In this document: one piece after another, positions 55,816 to 64,000 of the stretch
Position numbering within the stretch: position 1 is the first letter of the stretch
Layout: each line of letters begins with the position of its first letter
Source: Bradyrhizobium sp. BRP22
GTDB taxonomy: Bacteria; Pseudomonadota; Alphaproteobacteria; Rhizobiales; Xanthobacteraceae
DNA: 64,000 nucleotides
Assembly (NCBI RefSeq): GCF_020194175.1
Contig: NZ_JADYVX010000010.1
Coordinates: forward strand, 124,001 to 188,000
Direction of reading: 5' to 3'
Notes under the pieces: generated by a model
The model's input: only the letters and a program-made list of their open reading frames with translations
What the model was told of the DNA's origin: nothing
Databases searched by the model: none
Translations under genes and position numbers: made by a program

Positions 55816-56571
55816 ATGGCAACCGACGTATCCATGCCGCCGCCGGTCGTATCGGCACCGGGGACCGGAACGGCCACGGGCAACAACAACGCGTCAACCC
55901 AGACGTCGGGCATCGCCGACAACTTCCAGACCTTCCTGACACTGCTGACGACGCAGTTGCAGAACCAGAACCCGCTCGATCCGCTCGATACCAACCAGTT
56001 CACCGCGCAACTGGTGCAGTTCGCCGGCGTCGAGCAGCAGCTCAAGATGAACGATCAGTTGAGCTCGATCGTCGCCCTGGAGAAGAGCGCGCAGTCGACG
56101 CAGGCGCTGATCTATGTCGGCAACACCGTTGCGGTCGACGGCAGCAAGGCGCTTTTCAACGGCGCGGCGACCTGGAACATCAATGCGCCGAAGGACACCA
56201 ACGCCACCATCACGATCACCGACTCGACCGGTCAGACCGCCTATTCCGGCAATTTCTCGCTGAAAACGGGAGGCTCCAGTTTCGTCTGGGACGGCAAGGG
56301 CAATGACGGCAGGCAATGGCCGCCGGGCACCTACACGCTGACGGCAACAGGCAAGGACTCCTCTGGCAACAACGTCGCAATCTCGACCGAAGTCCAGGGC
56401 ATCGTCGATTCCGTCGACCTGACCGCCACTCCGCCGCTGCTCTCGATCGGTGGCCAGACCTATACGACGGACCAGATCAAGCGGGTGATCCGGCCGAGCA
56501 CGGACACCGGCGACAAGGATTCTGGCTCTGGCGATGGCGCCGGCTCCGGCTCTGATTCCGGCTCGACCTAG
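55816..56571 (+). CDS. flgD: Flagellar hook assembly (capping) protein FlgD
   Basis: A 251-residue protein. The N-terminal FlgD core is clear: FLTLLTTQLQNQNPLDPLDT, FTAQLVQFAGVEQQLKMND. A Tudor/FlgD-Ig-like part follows (FVWDGKGNDGRQWPPGTYTL), and a Gly/Ser/Asp-rich tail ends the protein. It caps the growing hook outside the cell. The TAG stop is the first codon of a palindromic repeat. AAAGGAG precedes the ATG. Confidence 0.92.
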   Translation: MATDVSMPPPVVSAPGTGTATGNNNASTQTSGIADNFQTFLTLLTTQLQNQNPLDPLDTNQFTAQLVQFAGVEQQLKMNDQLSSIVALEKSAQSTQALIYVGNTVAVDGSKALFNGAATWNINAPKDTNATITITDSTGQTAYSGNFSLKTGGSSFVWDGKGNDGRQWPPGTYTLTATGKDSSGNNVAISTEVQGIVDSVDLTATPPLLSIGGQTYTTDQIKRVIRPSTDTGDKDSGSGDGAGSGSDSGST

Positions 56572-56670
56572 AGCTTCGGTTCTGATGGAATCAGAATCGA
56601 AGCTCTATTTTCTTGCCTTGACGCGTTTTCTTCACGCGAACCGGTACCCGCTTCGCTCGAAAACGCTCTA
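56569..56670. repeat. Intergenic palindromic repeat, copy 4 (type GCGTTTTCGAGC, inverted)
   Basis: About 102 bases, reverse complement of the type at 22370. Its left TAG is the flgD stop and its right CTA (56668-56670) is the stop of the convergent DUF1772 gene, so one element ends both genes. Its hairpins may also serve as a bidirectional terminator. Confidence 0.82.
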
Positions 56671-57153
56671 ATCCGCAGCGATGGCGGCGACGAAAAGCGC
56701 GCAGGCCGCCGTGGAGGCGACGGTCCGGACATGATTCCAGGATGTCCATTCCTTGAGATACCGCGCCCATAGGGGAGCCGCGTCAACGCTCGCCGGATCG
56801 ATCGCGGCCAGCGCGTTGTTCAGCGGCACGTTGAAGATCATCGTCACGACGAACATGCCCACGACGTAGACCACGCCGCCGGCGAGCGTCGCCAGCGTGC
56901 CGGGCTCGCCCACGCGGAAGACCGCGACCACGGCCAGAATCGCGCTCACCAGCGTCGTACCGAGGAAAAGCGGCATGAAGAGCGAGCGGACGATGTCGAC
57001 ATTGATCGCATTCATCGCCGCGATGCCTGATGCCTGGTCGATGCGGCCGAGCGCACTCATGACGAAGGCCGAGAACGCAAAATAGAGCCCGGCTATCAAG
57101 CCGCAGCCGATCGCGGAGAACCAGAGCAGGATCGGCATCACGGTCTCGCTCAC
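56668..57153 (-). CDS. DUF1772 (anthrone oxygenase-like) membrane protein
   Basis: A 161-residue four-helix membrane protein (LLWFSAIGCGLIAGLYFAFS, LGTTLVSAILAVVAVF, VVYVVGMFVVTMIFNVPLNN, ASTAACALFVAAI). The FNVPLNNAL stretch and Trp-rich loop (YLKEWTSWNHVRT) are typical of the DUF1772 family, related to fungal anthrone oxygenases. GTG 57153 is chosen because GGGAGGGAGG lies 7 bases upstream; the frame opens at 57234. Function unknown, probably not flagellar. Confidence 0.8.
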   Translation of the reverse strand: MSETVMPILLWFSAIGCGLIAGLYFAFSAFVMSALGRIDQASGIAAMNAINVDIVRSLFMPLFLGTTLVSAILAVVAVFRVGEPGTLATLAGGVVYVVGMFVVTMIFNVPLNNALAAIDPASVDAAPLWARYLKEWTSWNHVRTVASTAACALFVAAIAAD

Positions 57154-57368
57154 AGGCGACCTCCCTCCCCAGTTGTGGTTCGACCTTGCCGGCCGCCTGT
57201 CGGCGCCGGCCTGCTCGCTTTCCCACACTGGCACAGGTGCCCGCGCGGAGCCACCTTACCGGCATTTCCAACCCGATTCGTATTGCACACTTGCGCTTAG
57301 GTAAATTTTAAGCCGACAAGCGTAGCTTGGCGGGGTGAGTTCAGTGGTCGAGAGTTTGTGAGTACGCC

Positions 57369-57644
57369 ATGACAGAACCCCATCGCCCGAGGGTGAAATA
57401 CGTCATCGGGCCTGACGGCAGTCCGCTAACCATTGCCGACTTGCCCGCGCCCGGTACAAAACGGTGGGTCATTCGCCGGAAGGCTGAAGTCGTTGCCGCG
57501 GTGCGCGGCGGTCTGCTCTCCCTGGAGGAAGCCTGCAGCCGCTACACGCTGACGGTCGACGAATTCCTTTCCTGGCAATTTTCCATCGATCAGCACGGTC
57601 TGGCCGGGCTGCGCACCACCCGGATCCAGCAATATCGTCAGTAA
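57369..57644 (+). CDS. sciP: CtrA inhibitor SciP (DUF1153)
   Basis: A 91-residue protein with the SciP core VKYVIGPDGSPLTIADLPAP, TKRWVIRRKAEVVAAVRGGL and CSRYTLTVDEFLSWQ (helix-turn-helix). In Caulobacter SciP binds CtrA and DNA to block CtrA activation outside the proper cell-cycle time. Located directly before the fliF operon and near CtrA-type half sites. A strong terminator follows at 57672-57706. Confidence 0.9.
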   Translation: MTEPHRPRVKYVIGPDGSPLTIADLPAPGTKRWVIRRKAEVVAAVRGGLLSLEEACSRYTLTVDEFLSWQFSIDQHGLAGLRTTRIQQYRQ

Positions 57645-57671
57645 GCCCTCGAAACCAATTCGAATTTGACG

Positions 57672-57706
57672 AAAACCGGCTTCGTTTTGCGAAGCCGGTT
57701 TTTTTC
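57672..57706 (+). terminator. Rho-independent terminator after sciP
   Basis: Stem AACCGGCTTCG/CGAAGCCGGTT (11 perfect pairs), 5-base loop TTTTG, followed by a T-run. Placed 27 bases after the sciP stop. Confidence 0.9.
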
Positions 57707-57730
57707 ATGTCCTACTTTCTGCCGCGGTTG

Positions 57731-57746
57731 TTAACCGCCGTTAACC
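57731..57746 (+). promoter_or_regulatory. CtrA-type half-site pair upstream of fliF
   Basis: TTAACCGCCGTTAACC: two TTAACC half sites ten bases apart, 74 bases before the fliF start. Spacing between TTAA blocks is six rather than seven, but the TTAACC core matches CtrA targets of class II flagellar operons. Confidence 0.5.
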
Positions 57747-57819
57747 AGATGGAAACCATACCCTAGGCAATAATTGCCCAGTCGGACCCTCCGAGGGCCG
57801 AATCCCCTGGGGGCGGTTG

Positions 57820-59454
57820 GTGCAAAGTCTGGTTGCTTTCCTGAAGGGCCTGGGCGCGGCCCGATTGGCGGCGATGGTGGCGGTCACCGCCGCGCTCATC
57901 GGCTTCTTCGCCTTCGTCATCATGCGCGTCACCACGCCGCAGCTGACGACTCTCTTCACCGATTTGAGCGTCGAGGACTCCTCCTCGATCGTCAAGGAGC
58001 TCGAGCGGCAGGCGATCCCGTTCGAGCTGCGCAACGACGGCGCCGTCATCATGGTGCCAAAGGACAAGGTCACGCGTCTGCGCATGAAGCTCGCCGAGGG
58101 CGGCATGCCCAAGGGCGGCGGCGTCGGCTATGAGATCTTCGACAAGTCGGACGCGCTCGGCACCACGAGCTTCGTCCAGAACATCAATCATCTGCGCGCG
58201 CTGGAGGGCGAGCTCGCCCGCACCATCCGCGCCATCGACCGTATCCAGGCCGCGCGCGTGCACCTGGTGCTGCCGGAGCGGCCGTTGTTCTCGCGCGAGA
58301 CGCCGGAGCCGTCCGCGTCCATCGTGGTGCGGGTACGCGGCACGCTGGAGCCGCAGCAGATCCGCGCCATCCGCCACGTGGTCGCCTCCGCGGTCAACGG
58401 GCTGAAGCCGCAGCGGGTGTCGATCGTCGACGAAGCCGGCCAATTGCTCGCCGACGGCGCCACCAGCGATGCCGACAACGCTGTCGGCGACGAGCGCCGC
58501 GCAGCGTTCGAGAAGCGGATGCGCAAGCACGTCGAGGACATCGTGTCCTCCGTGGTCGGCCAGGGCCGCGCCCGTGTTCAGCTCTCCGCCGATTTCGACT
58601 ACAACAAGATCACCCAGACATCCGACAAGTTCGATCCCGAAGGTCGCGTGCTGCGCTCGACCCAGACCCGGGAAGAATCCAGCCTCACCGCCGACAACAG
58701 CGGCCAGGTCACCGTCAACAACGAGCTGCCGGGGAATAATCAGAACCAGGACAATCCGGCGCGCGCCCGCGATCAGAGCAAGAAGAGCGAGGAGACCAAC
58801 AATTATGAGATCTCCCGCACCACCAAGACCGAGGTGACCGAAGCCGGCCGCGTCAACCGCATCTCGGTCGCGGTCCTCGTCGACGGCAGCTACGCCAAGA
58901 ACGAAAAGGGCGAGATGGTCTACCAGGATCGCTCGAAGGAGCAGCTCGACCGCATCGCGGCGCTGGTGCGCTCGGCGATCGGCTTCGACCAGAAACGCGG
59001 CGACCAGGTCGAGGTCGTCAATCTGCGCTTTGCCGAAGCGCCTTCGGTCACCCCGCTCAACGAGCCGACCGGCCTGCTCGGCATGCTGCAGTTCACCAAG
59101 GACGACGTGATGTATGTGATCGAGCTCGGCGTGATGATGCTGCTCGGCCTGGTGGTGCTGTTCATGGTGATCCGCCCGCTGGTCAAGCGCATCCTGGCCT
59201 CCGAGGTCGTCACCAACCGCGCCGAGCCTGCGCTGCCCGCACTGGCCGACGCCAGCGCGCAAGCCGGCAGCGAAGGCGGCGGCCAGGCACTCCTGCCGGG
59301 CAACAGCGGCGCCGCGCACATGATCGACGTCGCCCAGATCCAGGGCCAGGTCCATGCCCAGGCCGTGAACCGCGTCGGCGAACTCGCCGAACGCAATCCG
59401 AACGAAACCGTCTCCATTGTTCGCCAATGGCTGACCGAGCCTGCCGAGACCTGA
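57820..59454 (+). CDS. fliF: Flagellar MS-ring protein FliF
   Basis: A 544-residue inner-membrane ring protein. First helix near residues 15-38; YscJ/FliF domain ([71 protein letters not shown]), then the FliF C domain, a second helix ([21 protein letters not shown] in part, near residues 428-450) and a C-terminal FliG-binding tail. Start GTG 57820 or TTG 57817; no ATG is available. First gene of the fliF-fliG-fliH-fliN-flbD operon. Confidence 0.94.
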   Translation: MQSLVAFLKGLGAARLAAMVAVTAALIGFFAFVIMRVTTPQLTTLFTDLSVEDSSSIVKELERQAIPFELRNDGAVIMVPKDKVTRLRMKLAEGGMPKGGGVGYEIFDKSDALGTTSFVQNINHLRALEGELARTIRAIDRIQAARVHLVLPERPLFSRETPEPSASIVVRVRGTLEPQQIRAIRHVVASAVNGLKPQRVSIVDEAGQLLADGATSDADNAVGDERRAAFEKRMRKHVEDIVSSVVGQGRARVQLSADFDYNKITQTSDKFDPEGRVLRSTQTREESSLTADNSGQVTVNNELPGNNQNQDNPARARDQSKKSEETNNYEISRTTKTEVTEAGRVNRISVAVLVDGSYAKNEKGEMVYQDRSKEQLDRIAALVRSAIGFDQKRGDQVEVVNLRFAEAPSVTPLNEPTGLLGMLQFTKDDVMYVIELGVMMLLGLVVLFMVIRPLVKRILASEVVTNRAEPALPALADASAQAGSEGGGQALLPGNSGAAHMIDVAQIQGQVHAQAVNRVGELAERNPNETVSIVRQWLTEPAET

Positions 59455-59455
59455 G

Positions 59456-60541
59456 ATGGCCAGCGTACCGCAAACCGCCAACGCCCAAGACATCACGAGC
59501 GTCATCTCGACGCTGTCGAGCCGGCAGGGCGACCGTCCCAAGAGCAAGCCGATCTCCGGCCCGAAGCGCGCGGCGATCCTGATGCTGGCGCTGGGCGAAA
59601 AATATGGCGGCAAGGTCTGGTCGCTGCTCGACGACGACGAGGTGCGCGAATTGTCGATGGCGATGTCGACGCTCGGCACCGTCGAAGCCGACGTGGTCGA
59701 AGACCTGCTGCTTGAATTCGTGTCGCGGATGTCGGCGTCCGGCGCGCTGATGGGCAATTTCGACGCCACCGAGCGGCTCTTGCAGCAATATCTGCCGGCC
59801 GACCGCGTCTCCGGCATCATGGATGAGATCCGCGGACCGGCGGGCCGCAACATGTGGGAGAAGCTGTCCAACGTCCAGGAAGAGGTGCTCGCCAACTACC
59901 TCAAGAACGAATATCCGCAGACCATCGCCGTGGTGCTGTCGAAGCTGAAGCCGGAGCATGCCGCGCGCGTGCTGGCGATCCTGCCCGAGGACATCGCGCT
60001 CGATGTCGTGGGTCGCATGCTGCGGATGGAGGCGGTGCAGAAGGAAGTGATCGAGCGCGTCGAGCAGACGCTGCGCACCGAATTCATGTCCAACCTGTCG
60101 CAGACCCGCCGCCGCGACGCCCATGAGGTGATGGCCGAAATCTTCAACAATTTCGACCGCCAGACCGAGACGCGCTTCATCACCTCGCTGGAAGAGGAAA
60201 ACCGCGAATCCGCCGAACGCATCAAGGCGCTGATGTTCACCTTCGACGACCTGGTCAAGCTCGATTCCGCCTCCGCCCAAACCTTGATGCGCCATGTCGA
60301 CAAGGAAAAGCTCGGTATTGCGCTCAAGAGCGCCAACGAGGACGTCCGCAACTTCTTCCTGGGCAACATGTCCTCACGCGCCGGCAAGATGCTGATGGAT
60401 GACATGGGAGCGATGGGACCGGTGCGCCTGCGCGATGTCGACGAGGCCCAGGCGCTGCTCGTCAATCTCGCCAAGGACCTCGCCGCCAAGGGCGAGATCA
60501 TGCTGACCAAGAACCGTGCCGACGACGAGCTGGTGTACTGA
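59456..60541 (+). CDS. fliG: Flagellar motor switch protein FliG
   Basis: A 361-residue switch protein: N-terminal FliF-binding part ([20 protein letters not shown]), middle domain with the EHPQT-like patch ([23 protein letters not shown]) and C-terminal torque helix with charged residues ([34 protein letters not shown]). The start lies one base after the fliF stop and the stop overlaps the fliH start. Confidence 0.95.
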   Translation: MASVPQTANAQDITSVISTLSSRQGDRPKSKPISGPKRAAILMLALGEKYGGKVWSLLDDDEVRELSMAMSTLGTVEADVVEDLLLEFVSRMSASGALMGNFDATERLLQQYLPADRVSGIMDEIRGPAGRNMWEKLSNVQEEVLANYLKNEYPQTIAVVLSKLKPEHAARVLAILPEDIALDVVGRMLRMEAVQKEVIERVEQTLRTEFMSNLSQTRRRDAHEVMAEIFNNFDRQTETRFITSLEEENRESAERIKALMFTFDDLVKLDSASAQTLMRHVDKEKLGIALKSANEDVRNFFLGNMSSRAGKMLMDDMGAMGPVRLRDVDEAQALLVNLAKDLAAKGEIMLTKNRADDELVY

Positions 60542-61164
60542 TGGCCGCGCCCGCAAAATTCCTGTTCGATACCGACTTCTCGACGCCGACCAAGTCGCGC
60601 GAGCGCGCCGCGACCGCCGCCGAGATCGCCCAGAAGGTCGCGGAAGCGGAAGCGCGCGCCTATCGCAACGGCTACGATGCGGCCCAGCGCGAGGCAAAGG
60701 TGGAGAGCGACCGCCGCGCCGCGCTCGCACTGGAAGAGATCGGGCTCGCGATCAAGGCGATCGCGTCACGCTTTTCCGGTATCGAGGCGCGGATGGAGAC
60801 CGAAGCCGTCGACGTTGCGGTCGCGGTCGCGCGCAAATTATGCAGCGAGCTGATCGCGCGCGAACCGCTTGGCGAGATCACGGCGCTGGTCTCCGACTGC
60901 TTCGCACATCTGGTCTCGACGCCCCATATCGTGGTCCGCATCAACGATGCCCTATATGACGGCACGCGCGAAAAGATCGAGCGGCTGGCGACGCAGAGCG
61001 GTTTTCAGGGCCGGCTTGTCATCCTGGCCGAGCCGACCATTGCGACCGGCGACTGCCGGATCGAATGGGCCGACGGCGGCATCGTGCTGGAACGCGCGGC
61101 GATCGAAGCCAAGATCGACGAACTTGTCGGACGCTACATGGCGTTCCGTGACCAACGGCCATGA
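60541..61164 (+). CDS. fliH: Flagellar assembly protein FliH
   Basis: A 207-residue protein with a helical N-terminal half (ERAATAAEIAQKVAEAEARA) and a C-terminal half of the FliH/HrpE type (ALEEIGLAIKAIASRFSG..., LVILAEPTIATGDCRIEWADGG). It regulates the export ATPase FliI and links it to the C-ring. The ATG overlaps the fliG stop (TGATGG), showing translational coupling. Confidence 0.85.
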   Translation: MAAPAKFLFDTDFSTPTKSRERAATAAEIAQKVAEAEARAYRNGYDAAQREAKVESDRRAALALEEIGLAIKAIASRFSGIEARMETEAVDVAVAVARKLCSELIAREPLGEITALVSDCFAHLVSTPHIVVRINDALYDGTREKIERLATQSGFQGRLVILAEPTIATGDCRIEWADGGIVLERAAIEAKIDELVGRYMAFRDQRP

Positions 61165-61186
61165 GGATTGAGCCAAAGGATCGACG

Positions 61187-61540
61187 ATGAGTGACACCGA
61201 CACACATGTCCCGCTTCCCGACCTCAACGCGGCGGACGCGCCGAGAGCCGATGATGACATCGGTTACAACGAGGACGAACATGCTTCGCGCATCGCCTCC
61301 GACCTCGAGGCCGTCTTCGACGTGCCGGTGCAGGTCTCGGCCGTGCTCGGCCGCTCCAAGATGGATGTCGGCCAGCTCCTGAAGCTTGGCCCCGGCACCG
61401 TGCTCGAACTCGACCGCCGCGTCGGCGAAGCCATCGACATCTATGTCAACAACCGTCTGGTGGCGCGCGGCGAAGTGGTGCTGGTCGAAGACAAGCTTGG
61501 CGTGACCATGACCGAAATCATCAAGGCAGAGCGTAGCTAA
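61187..61540 (+). CDS. fliN: Flagellar motor switch protein FliN
   Basis: A 117-residue protein. After a 45-residue acidic leader comes the FliN/SpoA domain: FDVPVQVSAVLGRSKMDVGQ, LLKLGPGTVLELDRRVGEAI, DIYVNNRLVARGEVVLVEDK. It forms the lower C-ring. Start ATG 61187, 22 bases after fliH. Confidence 0.93.
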   Translation: MSDTDTHVPLPDLNAADAPRADDDIGYNEDEHASRIASDLEAVFDVPVQVSAVLGRSKMDVGQLLKLGPGTVLELDRRVGEAIDIYVNNRLVARGEVVLVEDKLGVTMTEIIKAERS

Positions 61541-61590
61541 CTTCTTAACGGATGCGCGCGCGACGGACGCGCGGGAGACAGGAGACATTC

Positions 61591-62976
61591 ATGCGGCTTC
61601 TCATCGTCGGCACCCTGAGGGGGCAGCTCACGACCGCCACCAAGATCGCGATGGACAATGGCGCCTCCGTGACTCACGCGGAAGGCAACGAACAGGCGAT
61701 GGCGGTGCTGCGCGGCGGCAAGGGCGCCGATTTGCTGCTGGTCGATGTCGGCCTCGACATCCGCGATCTCGTGATGCGGCTGGAGGCCGAGCACATCCAC
61801 GTGCCGATCGTCGCCTGCGGCATCTCCAGCGATGCCCGCGCCGCGGTCGCCGCAATCCGCGCCGGCGCCAAGGAGTACATCCCGCTGCCGCCCGATCCGG
61901 AACTGATCGCCGCGGTGCTCGCGGCGGTCGCCAATGATTCCCGCGATCTCGTCTACCGCGACGAGGCGATGGGCCGGGTGATCAAGCTGGCGCAGCAGAT
62001 CGCGGGCTCGGACGCCTCCGTGATGATCACCGGCGAGTCCGGGACCGGCAAGGAAGTGCTGGCGCGCTACGTCCATTCCCGCTCGGCGCGCGCAAAACGG
62101 CCGTTCATCTCGATCAATTGTGCCGCTATCCCCGAGCATCTGCTGGAATCCGAACTGTTCGGTCACGAGAAGGGCGCGTTCACCGGCGCGATCGCCCGCC
62201 GCATCGGCAAGTTCGAGGAAGCCACCGGTGGCACGCTGCTGCTCGACGAAATCTCGGAAATGGACGTACGGTTGCAATCCAAATTGCTGCGCGCGATCCA
62301 GGAGCGCGTGATCGACCGCGTCGGCGGCACCAAGCCGGTGCCGGTCGACATCCGCATCATCGCGACCTCGAACCGCAATCTCGCAGATGCCGTACGCGCT
62401 GGCACCTTCCGCGAGGACCTCTTGTTCCGCCTCAATGTCGTCAACCTGAAGATCCCGCCGCTGCGCGACCGGCCGGCCGACATCCTGGAGCTGGCGCAGC
62501 ATTTTGCGAAGAAATACGCCGAGGCCAACGGCGTGCCGCCGCGCCCGCTGTCGGCCGAGGCACGGCGGGTGCTGACCACAAACCGCTGGCCGGGCAACGT
62601 GCGCGAGCTCGAGAACACCATTCACCGTTCCGTGCTGATGGCGCAGGGCGACGAGATCGGCCCCGAGGCCATCGTCACCCCTGACGGCGACCGGCTCGAC
62701 CTGGCGAGAACCGCGCCCGCGGTCGCACATGCCACGCTTGCCGCCGAGCAGGTGACGCGCGCACTGGTCGGCCGCACCGTCGCCGACGTCGAGCGCGATC
62801 TGATCCTGGAGACGCTCAAGCACTGCCTCGGCAACCGCACCCATGCCGCCAACATCCTCGGCATTTCGATTCGCACGCTGCGCAACAAGCTGAACGAATA
62901 TGCCGACGGCGGGGTGCCGATCCCGCCGTCCGGATCGGGCACCGCCGATTATCAGCGCCTGGCGACGGCGGGGTAG
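61591..62976 (+). CDS. flbD: Sigma-54-dependent flagellar regulator FlbD
   Basis: A 461-residue activator. The N-terminal receiver-like domain (residues 1-115) keeps Asp52 but lacks the usual acidic pair (LLIVGTLRG in place of VDDD) and the Lys before Pro (YIPLPPDP). The AAA+ domain is complete: Walker A GESGTGKE (148-155), the sigma-54 contact loop GAFTGA (195-200), Walker B LLLDEISEM. A Fis-type helix-turn-helix (NRTHAANILGISIRTLRNKL) ends it. In Caulobacter FlbD activates late flagellar genes and represses fliF. AGGAG precedes ATG 61591; last gene of the fliF operon. Confidence 0.93.
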   Translation: MRLLIVGTLRGQLTTATKIAMDNGASVTHAEGNEQAMAVLRGGKGADLLLVDVGLDIRDLVMRLEAEHIHVPIVACGISSDARAAVAAIRAGAKEYIPLPPDPELIAAVLAAVANDSRDLVYRDEAMGRVIKLAQQIAGSDASVMITGESGTGKEVLARYVHSRSARAKRPFISINCAAIPEHLLESELFGHEKGAFTGAIARRIGKFEEATGGTLLLDEISEMDVRLQSKLLRAIQERVIDRVGGTKPVPVDIRIIATSNRNLADAVRAGTFREDLLFRLNVVNLKIPPLRDRPADILELAQHFAKKYAEANGVPPRPLSAEARRVLTTNRWPGNVRELENTIHRSVLMAQGDEIGPEAIVTPDGDRLDLARTAPAVAHATLAAEQVTRALVGRTVADVERDLILETLKHCLGNRTHAANILGISIRTLRNKLNEYADGGVPIPPSGSGTADYQRLATAG

Positions 62977-63000
62977 TCCGGCCACCACCGTCATTGCGAG

Positions 63001-63165
63001 CTATGAATAACTCGGTGCGTCGGGCTTGCGGAAAATATGGATGGGATCGCCGGGCGTCAGGTCGCGCCCGGTGAAGGCGGCATAGGCATAGAGCGCGAGA
63101 TAGGCGATCGCGAGCGTGCCGATGCCGTAGAAGACCCAGGTTGCAAGACGTTTCATCAAGCCCAT
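63001..63165 (-). CDS. Small single-helix membrane protein
   Basis: A 54-residue protein with a basic start (MGLMKRLATW), one membrane helix (VFYGIGTLAIAYLALYAYAA) and a short polar tail (DPIHIFRKPDAPSYS). GGAGG lies about 14 bases before ATG 63165; ATG 63156 is an alternative. Similar short proteins occur near flagellar genes in bradyrhizobia as far as I recall, but no function is known. The frame is open much further upstream, where it is not coding. Confidence 0.62.
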   Translation of the reverse strand: MGLMKRLATWVFYGIGTLAIAYLALYAYAAFTGRDLTPGDPIHIFRKPDAPSYS

Positions 63166-63302
63166 GACGCGCTTCGTTTCCTCCGGCAATAGAAGACCGA
63201 CGCCTTCTATTGCGCGAGGAGACAAAACGCCACGGCCGGCGTCTCCGTTCCCAAGAGCGACGACGGCTGTTCTCCTCGCCGGGTTCTTACGGGGAGAGCA
63301 AC

Positions 63303-63392
63303 GTAGCCCGGGTGAAGCGTCAGCGTAACCCGGGGGCCGCTCGTCAATTGGTGCCGAATCCCGGGTTGCGCGTTCCGCGCCACCCGGGCTAC
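63303..63392. repeat. Palindromic repeat GTAGCCCGGGTG
   Basis: GTAGCCCGGGTG (63303-63314) and its exact inverse CACCCGGGCTAC (63381-63392) enclose a GC-rich loop with two further CCCGGG-containing segments (AACCCGGG, ATCCCGGGTTG). A repeat of this REP-like kind stands between the small membrane protein and flavin reductase genes. Confidence 0.75.
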
Positions 63393-63401
63393 GAGCTGAA
63401 G

Positions 63402-63983
63402 TCAGCGCGGATGCACACCGCGCGTGGGTACGCTGACGTCGGCCAGCCTGGCCGCGTCCTCGTCCTGATCGACGGCGACATAGCGGCCCTGCCAATAGGC
63501 GAGCGCCCCGGTGCGCGCGGAGACCTGCACATCGAGCACGCGCCCGATGACGATCGCATGCGAATGGCGCTCCACGACGTCCTCGACCTCGCAATCGATC
63601 GCCGCCAGTGCGCCGACCAGAAGCGGCACGCCGGTGGCGCGCGTGGTCCATTCGGCGCCGGCAAAGCGCTCGGCGCCCTTCAGGCCGCCTTTGCCGGTGA
63701 ACCGCTCGGCGATCTCGAGCTGGTCCGAGTTCAGGATGTTGACGCCGAAAACGCCGTGGCGCTTGACCAGCGGCCACGACGATGCGGCGCGGTTCAGGCT
63801 CACGATCAATGAGGCCGGTTCGACCGACAACGAGGAGACCGAGGTCACTGTCATCCCCGAGATCTCCTTGCCGCGGCCCGCCGTGATCACGCTGACCCCG
63901 CCGGTCAGATGGCGCATGGCGCCGCGAAACTCGTCGGAGGTGACCACGGGATCGATCGCGAAGTTGCGGACGGCGGAGTTCAT
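63402..63983 (-). CDS. Flavin reductase family protein (FMN-binding split barrel)
   Basis: A 193-residue protein of the HpaC/NtaB type: FRGAMRHLTGGVSVITAG, GMTVTSVSSLSVEPASLIVSL, SWPLVKRHGVFGVNIL and a C-terminal GALAYWQGRY segment. Such proteins reduce free FMN with NAD(P)H for a partner monooxygenase, which is not in view. The start ATG 63983 is 17 bases from the window end, so operon partners may lie beyond. Confidence 0.87.
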   Translation of the reverse strand: MNSAVRNFAIDPVVTSDEFRGAMRHLTGGVSVITAGRGKEISGMTVTSVSSLSVEPASLIVSLNRAASSWPLVKRHGVFGVNILNSDQLEIAERFTGKGGLKGAERFAGAEWTTRATGVPLLVGALAAIDCEVEDVVERHSHAIVIGRVLDVQVSARTGALAYWQGRYVAVDQDEDAARLADVSVPTRGVHPR

Positions 63984-64000
63984 GCGGGCCTCACAGGTCG

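Noticed and set aside
57763..59895. 710-codon minus-strand frame across fliF and fliG
   Set aside because: Longest frame of the region but antisense to two conserved flagellar genes; rich in His, Arg, Asp and Gly as expected of a shadow.
61537..62994. 485-codon minus-strand frame across flbD
   Set aside because: Antisense to flbD, where all AAA+ motifs are present on the plus strand.
63166..63777. Upstream extension of the small membrane protein frame to 63777
   Set aside because: The extension overlaps the flavin reductase gene in another frame and has Arg/Gly-rich shadow composition; only the last 54 codons look real.
1..64000. CRISPR array or prophage
   Set aside because: No regularly spaced short direct repeats, cas genes or phage structural genes were seen; the repeats present are palindromic and dispersed.

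Overview
The window looks like chromosome of a high-GC alphaproteobacterium of the Bradyrhizobium/Rhodopseudomonas group (Nitrobacteraceae). The signs are a FixK2-like regulator with many TTGAT-N4-ATCAA boxes, a CtrA/SciP/FlbD-controlled flagellar cluster, an IalB-family protein, pqqA beside a PQQ dehydrogenase, and several copies of an intergenic palindromic repeat that I associate with bradyrhizobia. The assignment is from gene content and motifs only; no search was run.

Layout. 1-8.6 kb: a sensor histidine kinase cut by the window edge, an exported glycine-rich protein, a SulP transporter divergent from an exported alpha/beta hydrolase, an IalB-like protein, two response regulators, a FixK-like regulator and a small K+ channel. 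8.7-21.8 kb: an anaerobic carbon module: pta-ackA-fabI (overlapping genes) divergent from pflB-pflA-AspT-like transporter-focA, then a frameshifted DUF3141 gene, an AI-2E-type transporter and a GNAT acetyltransferase. 22.9-33.2 kb: a probable aromatic or organic acid uptake and catabolic cluster, with a Rieske oxygenase, two ferric/polyamine-type binding proteins, one ABC permease/ATPase set, a Rieske ferredoxin-like protein and two PF04909 amidohydrolases, flanked by two MarR regulators. 33.3-39 kb: a two-component system with an OB-fold, proline-rich exported protein, then an MFS transporter overlapping an ArsB-like pump. 39.2-40.8 kb: a decayed beta-propeller gene cut by a degenerate insertion sequence. 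41.1-49.6 kb: a PQQ module with an orphan pqqA, a PQQ alcohol dehydrogenase with the lanthanide-type aspartate, a binding-protein/cytochrome c fusion, two NarL-type regulators and a hybrid kinase co-transcribed with a FIST sensor. 50.2-51.4 kb: a serine recombinase remnant against tRNA-Met. 51.5-53.8 kb: housekeeping genes (methyltransferase, mnmA). 54.1-63 kb: flagellar genes fliK, flgD, sciP, fliF, fliG, fliH, fliN, flbD. 63-64 kb: a small membrane protein and a flavin reductase.

How it fits together. Eight near-perfect FNR/FixK boxes lie in front of the pyruvate formate-lyase operon, pta-ackA-fabI, DUF3141, AI-2E/GNAT, SulP/hydrolase, the 2.0 kb exported protein, the MarR/amidohydrolase gap and one NarL regulator of the PQQ module, while a FixK2-like regulator sits among them at 7.4 kb. 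This points to a local low-oxygen regulon covering fermentation, formate handling, stress proteins and possibly alcohol oxidation control. The flagellar block carries CtrA-type boxes and one well-spaced sigma-54 promoter and encodes the matching regulators (SciP, FlbD). The most unusual items are the orphan pqqA, the binding-protein/cytochrome fusion, fabI inside the acetate kinase operon, and palindromic repeats that supply the stop codons of neighbouring genes.
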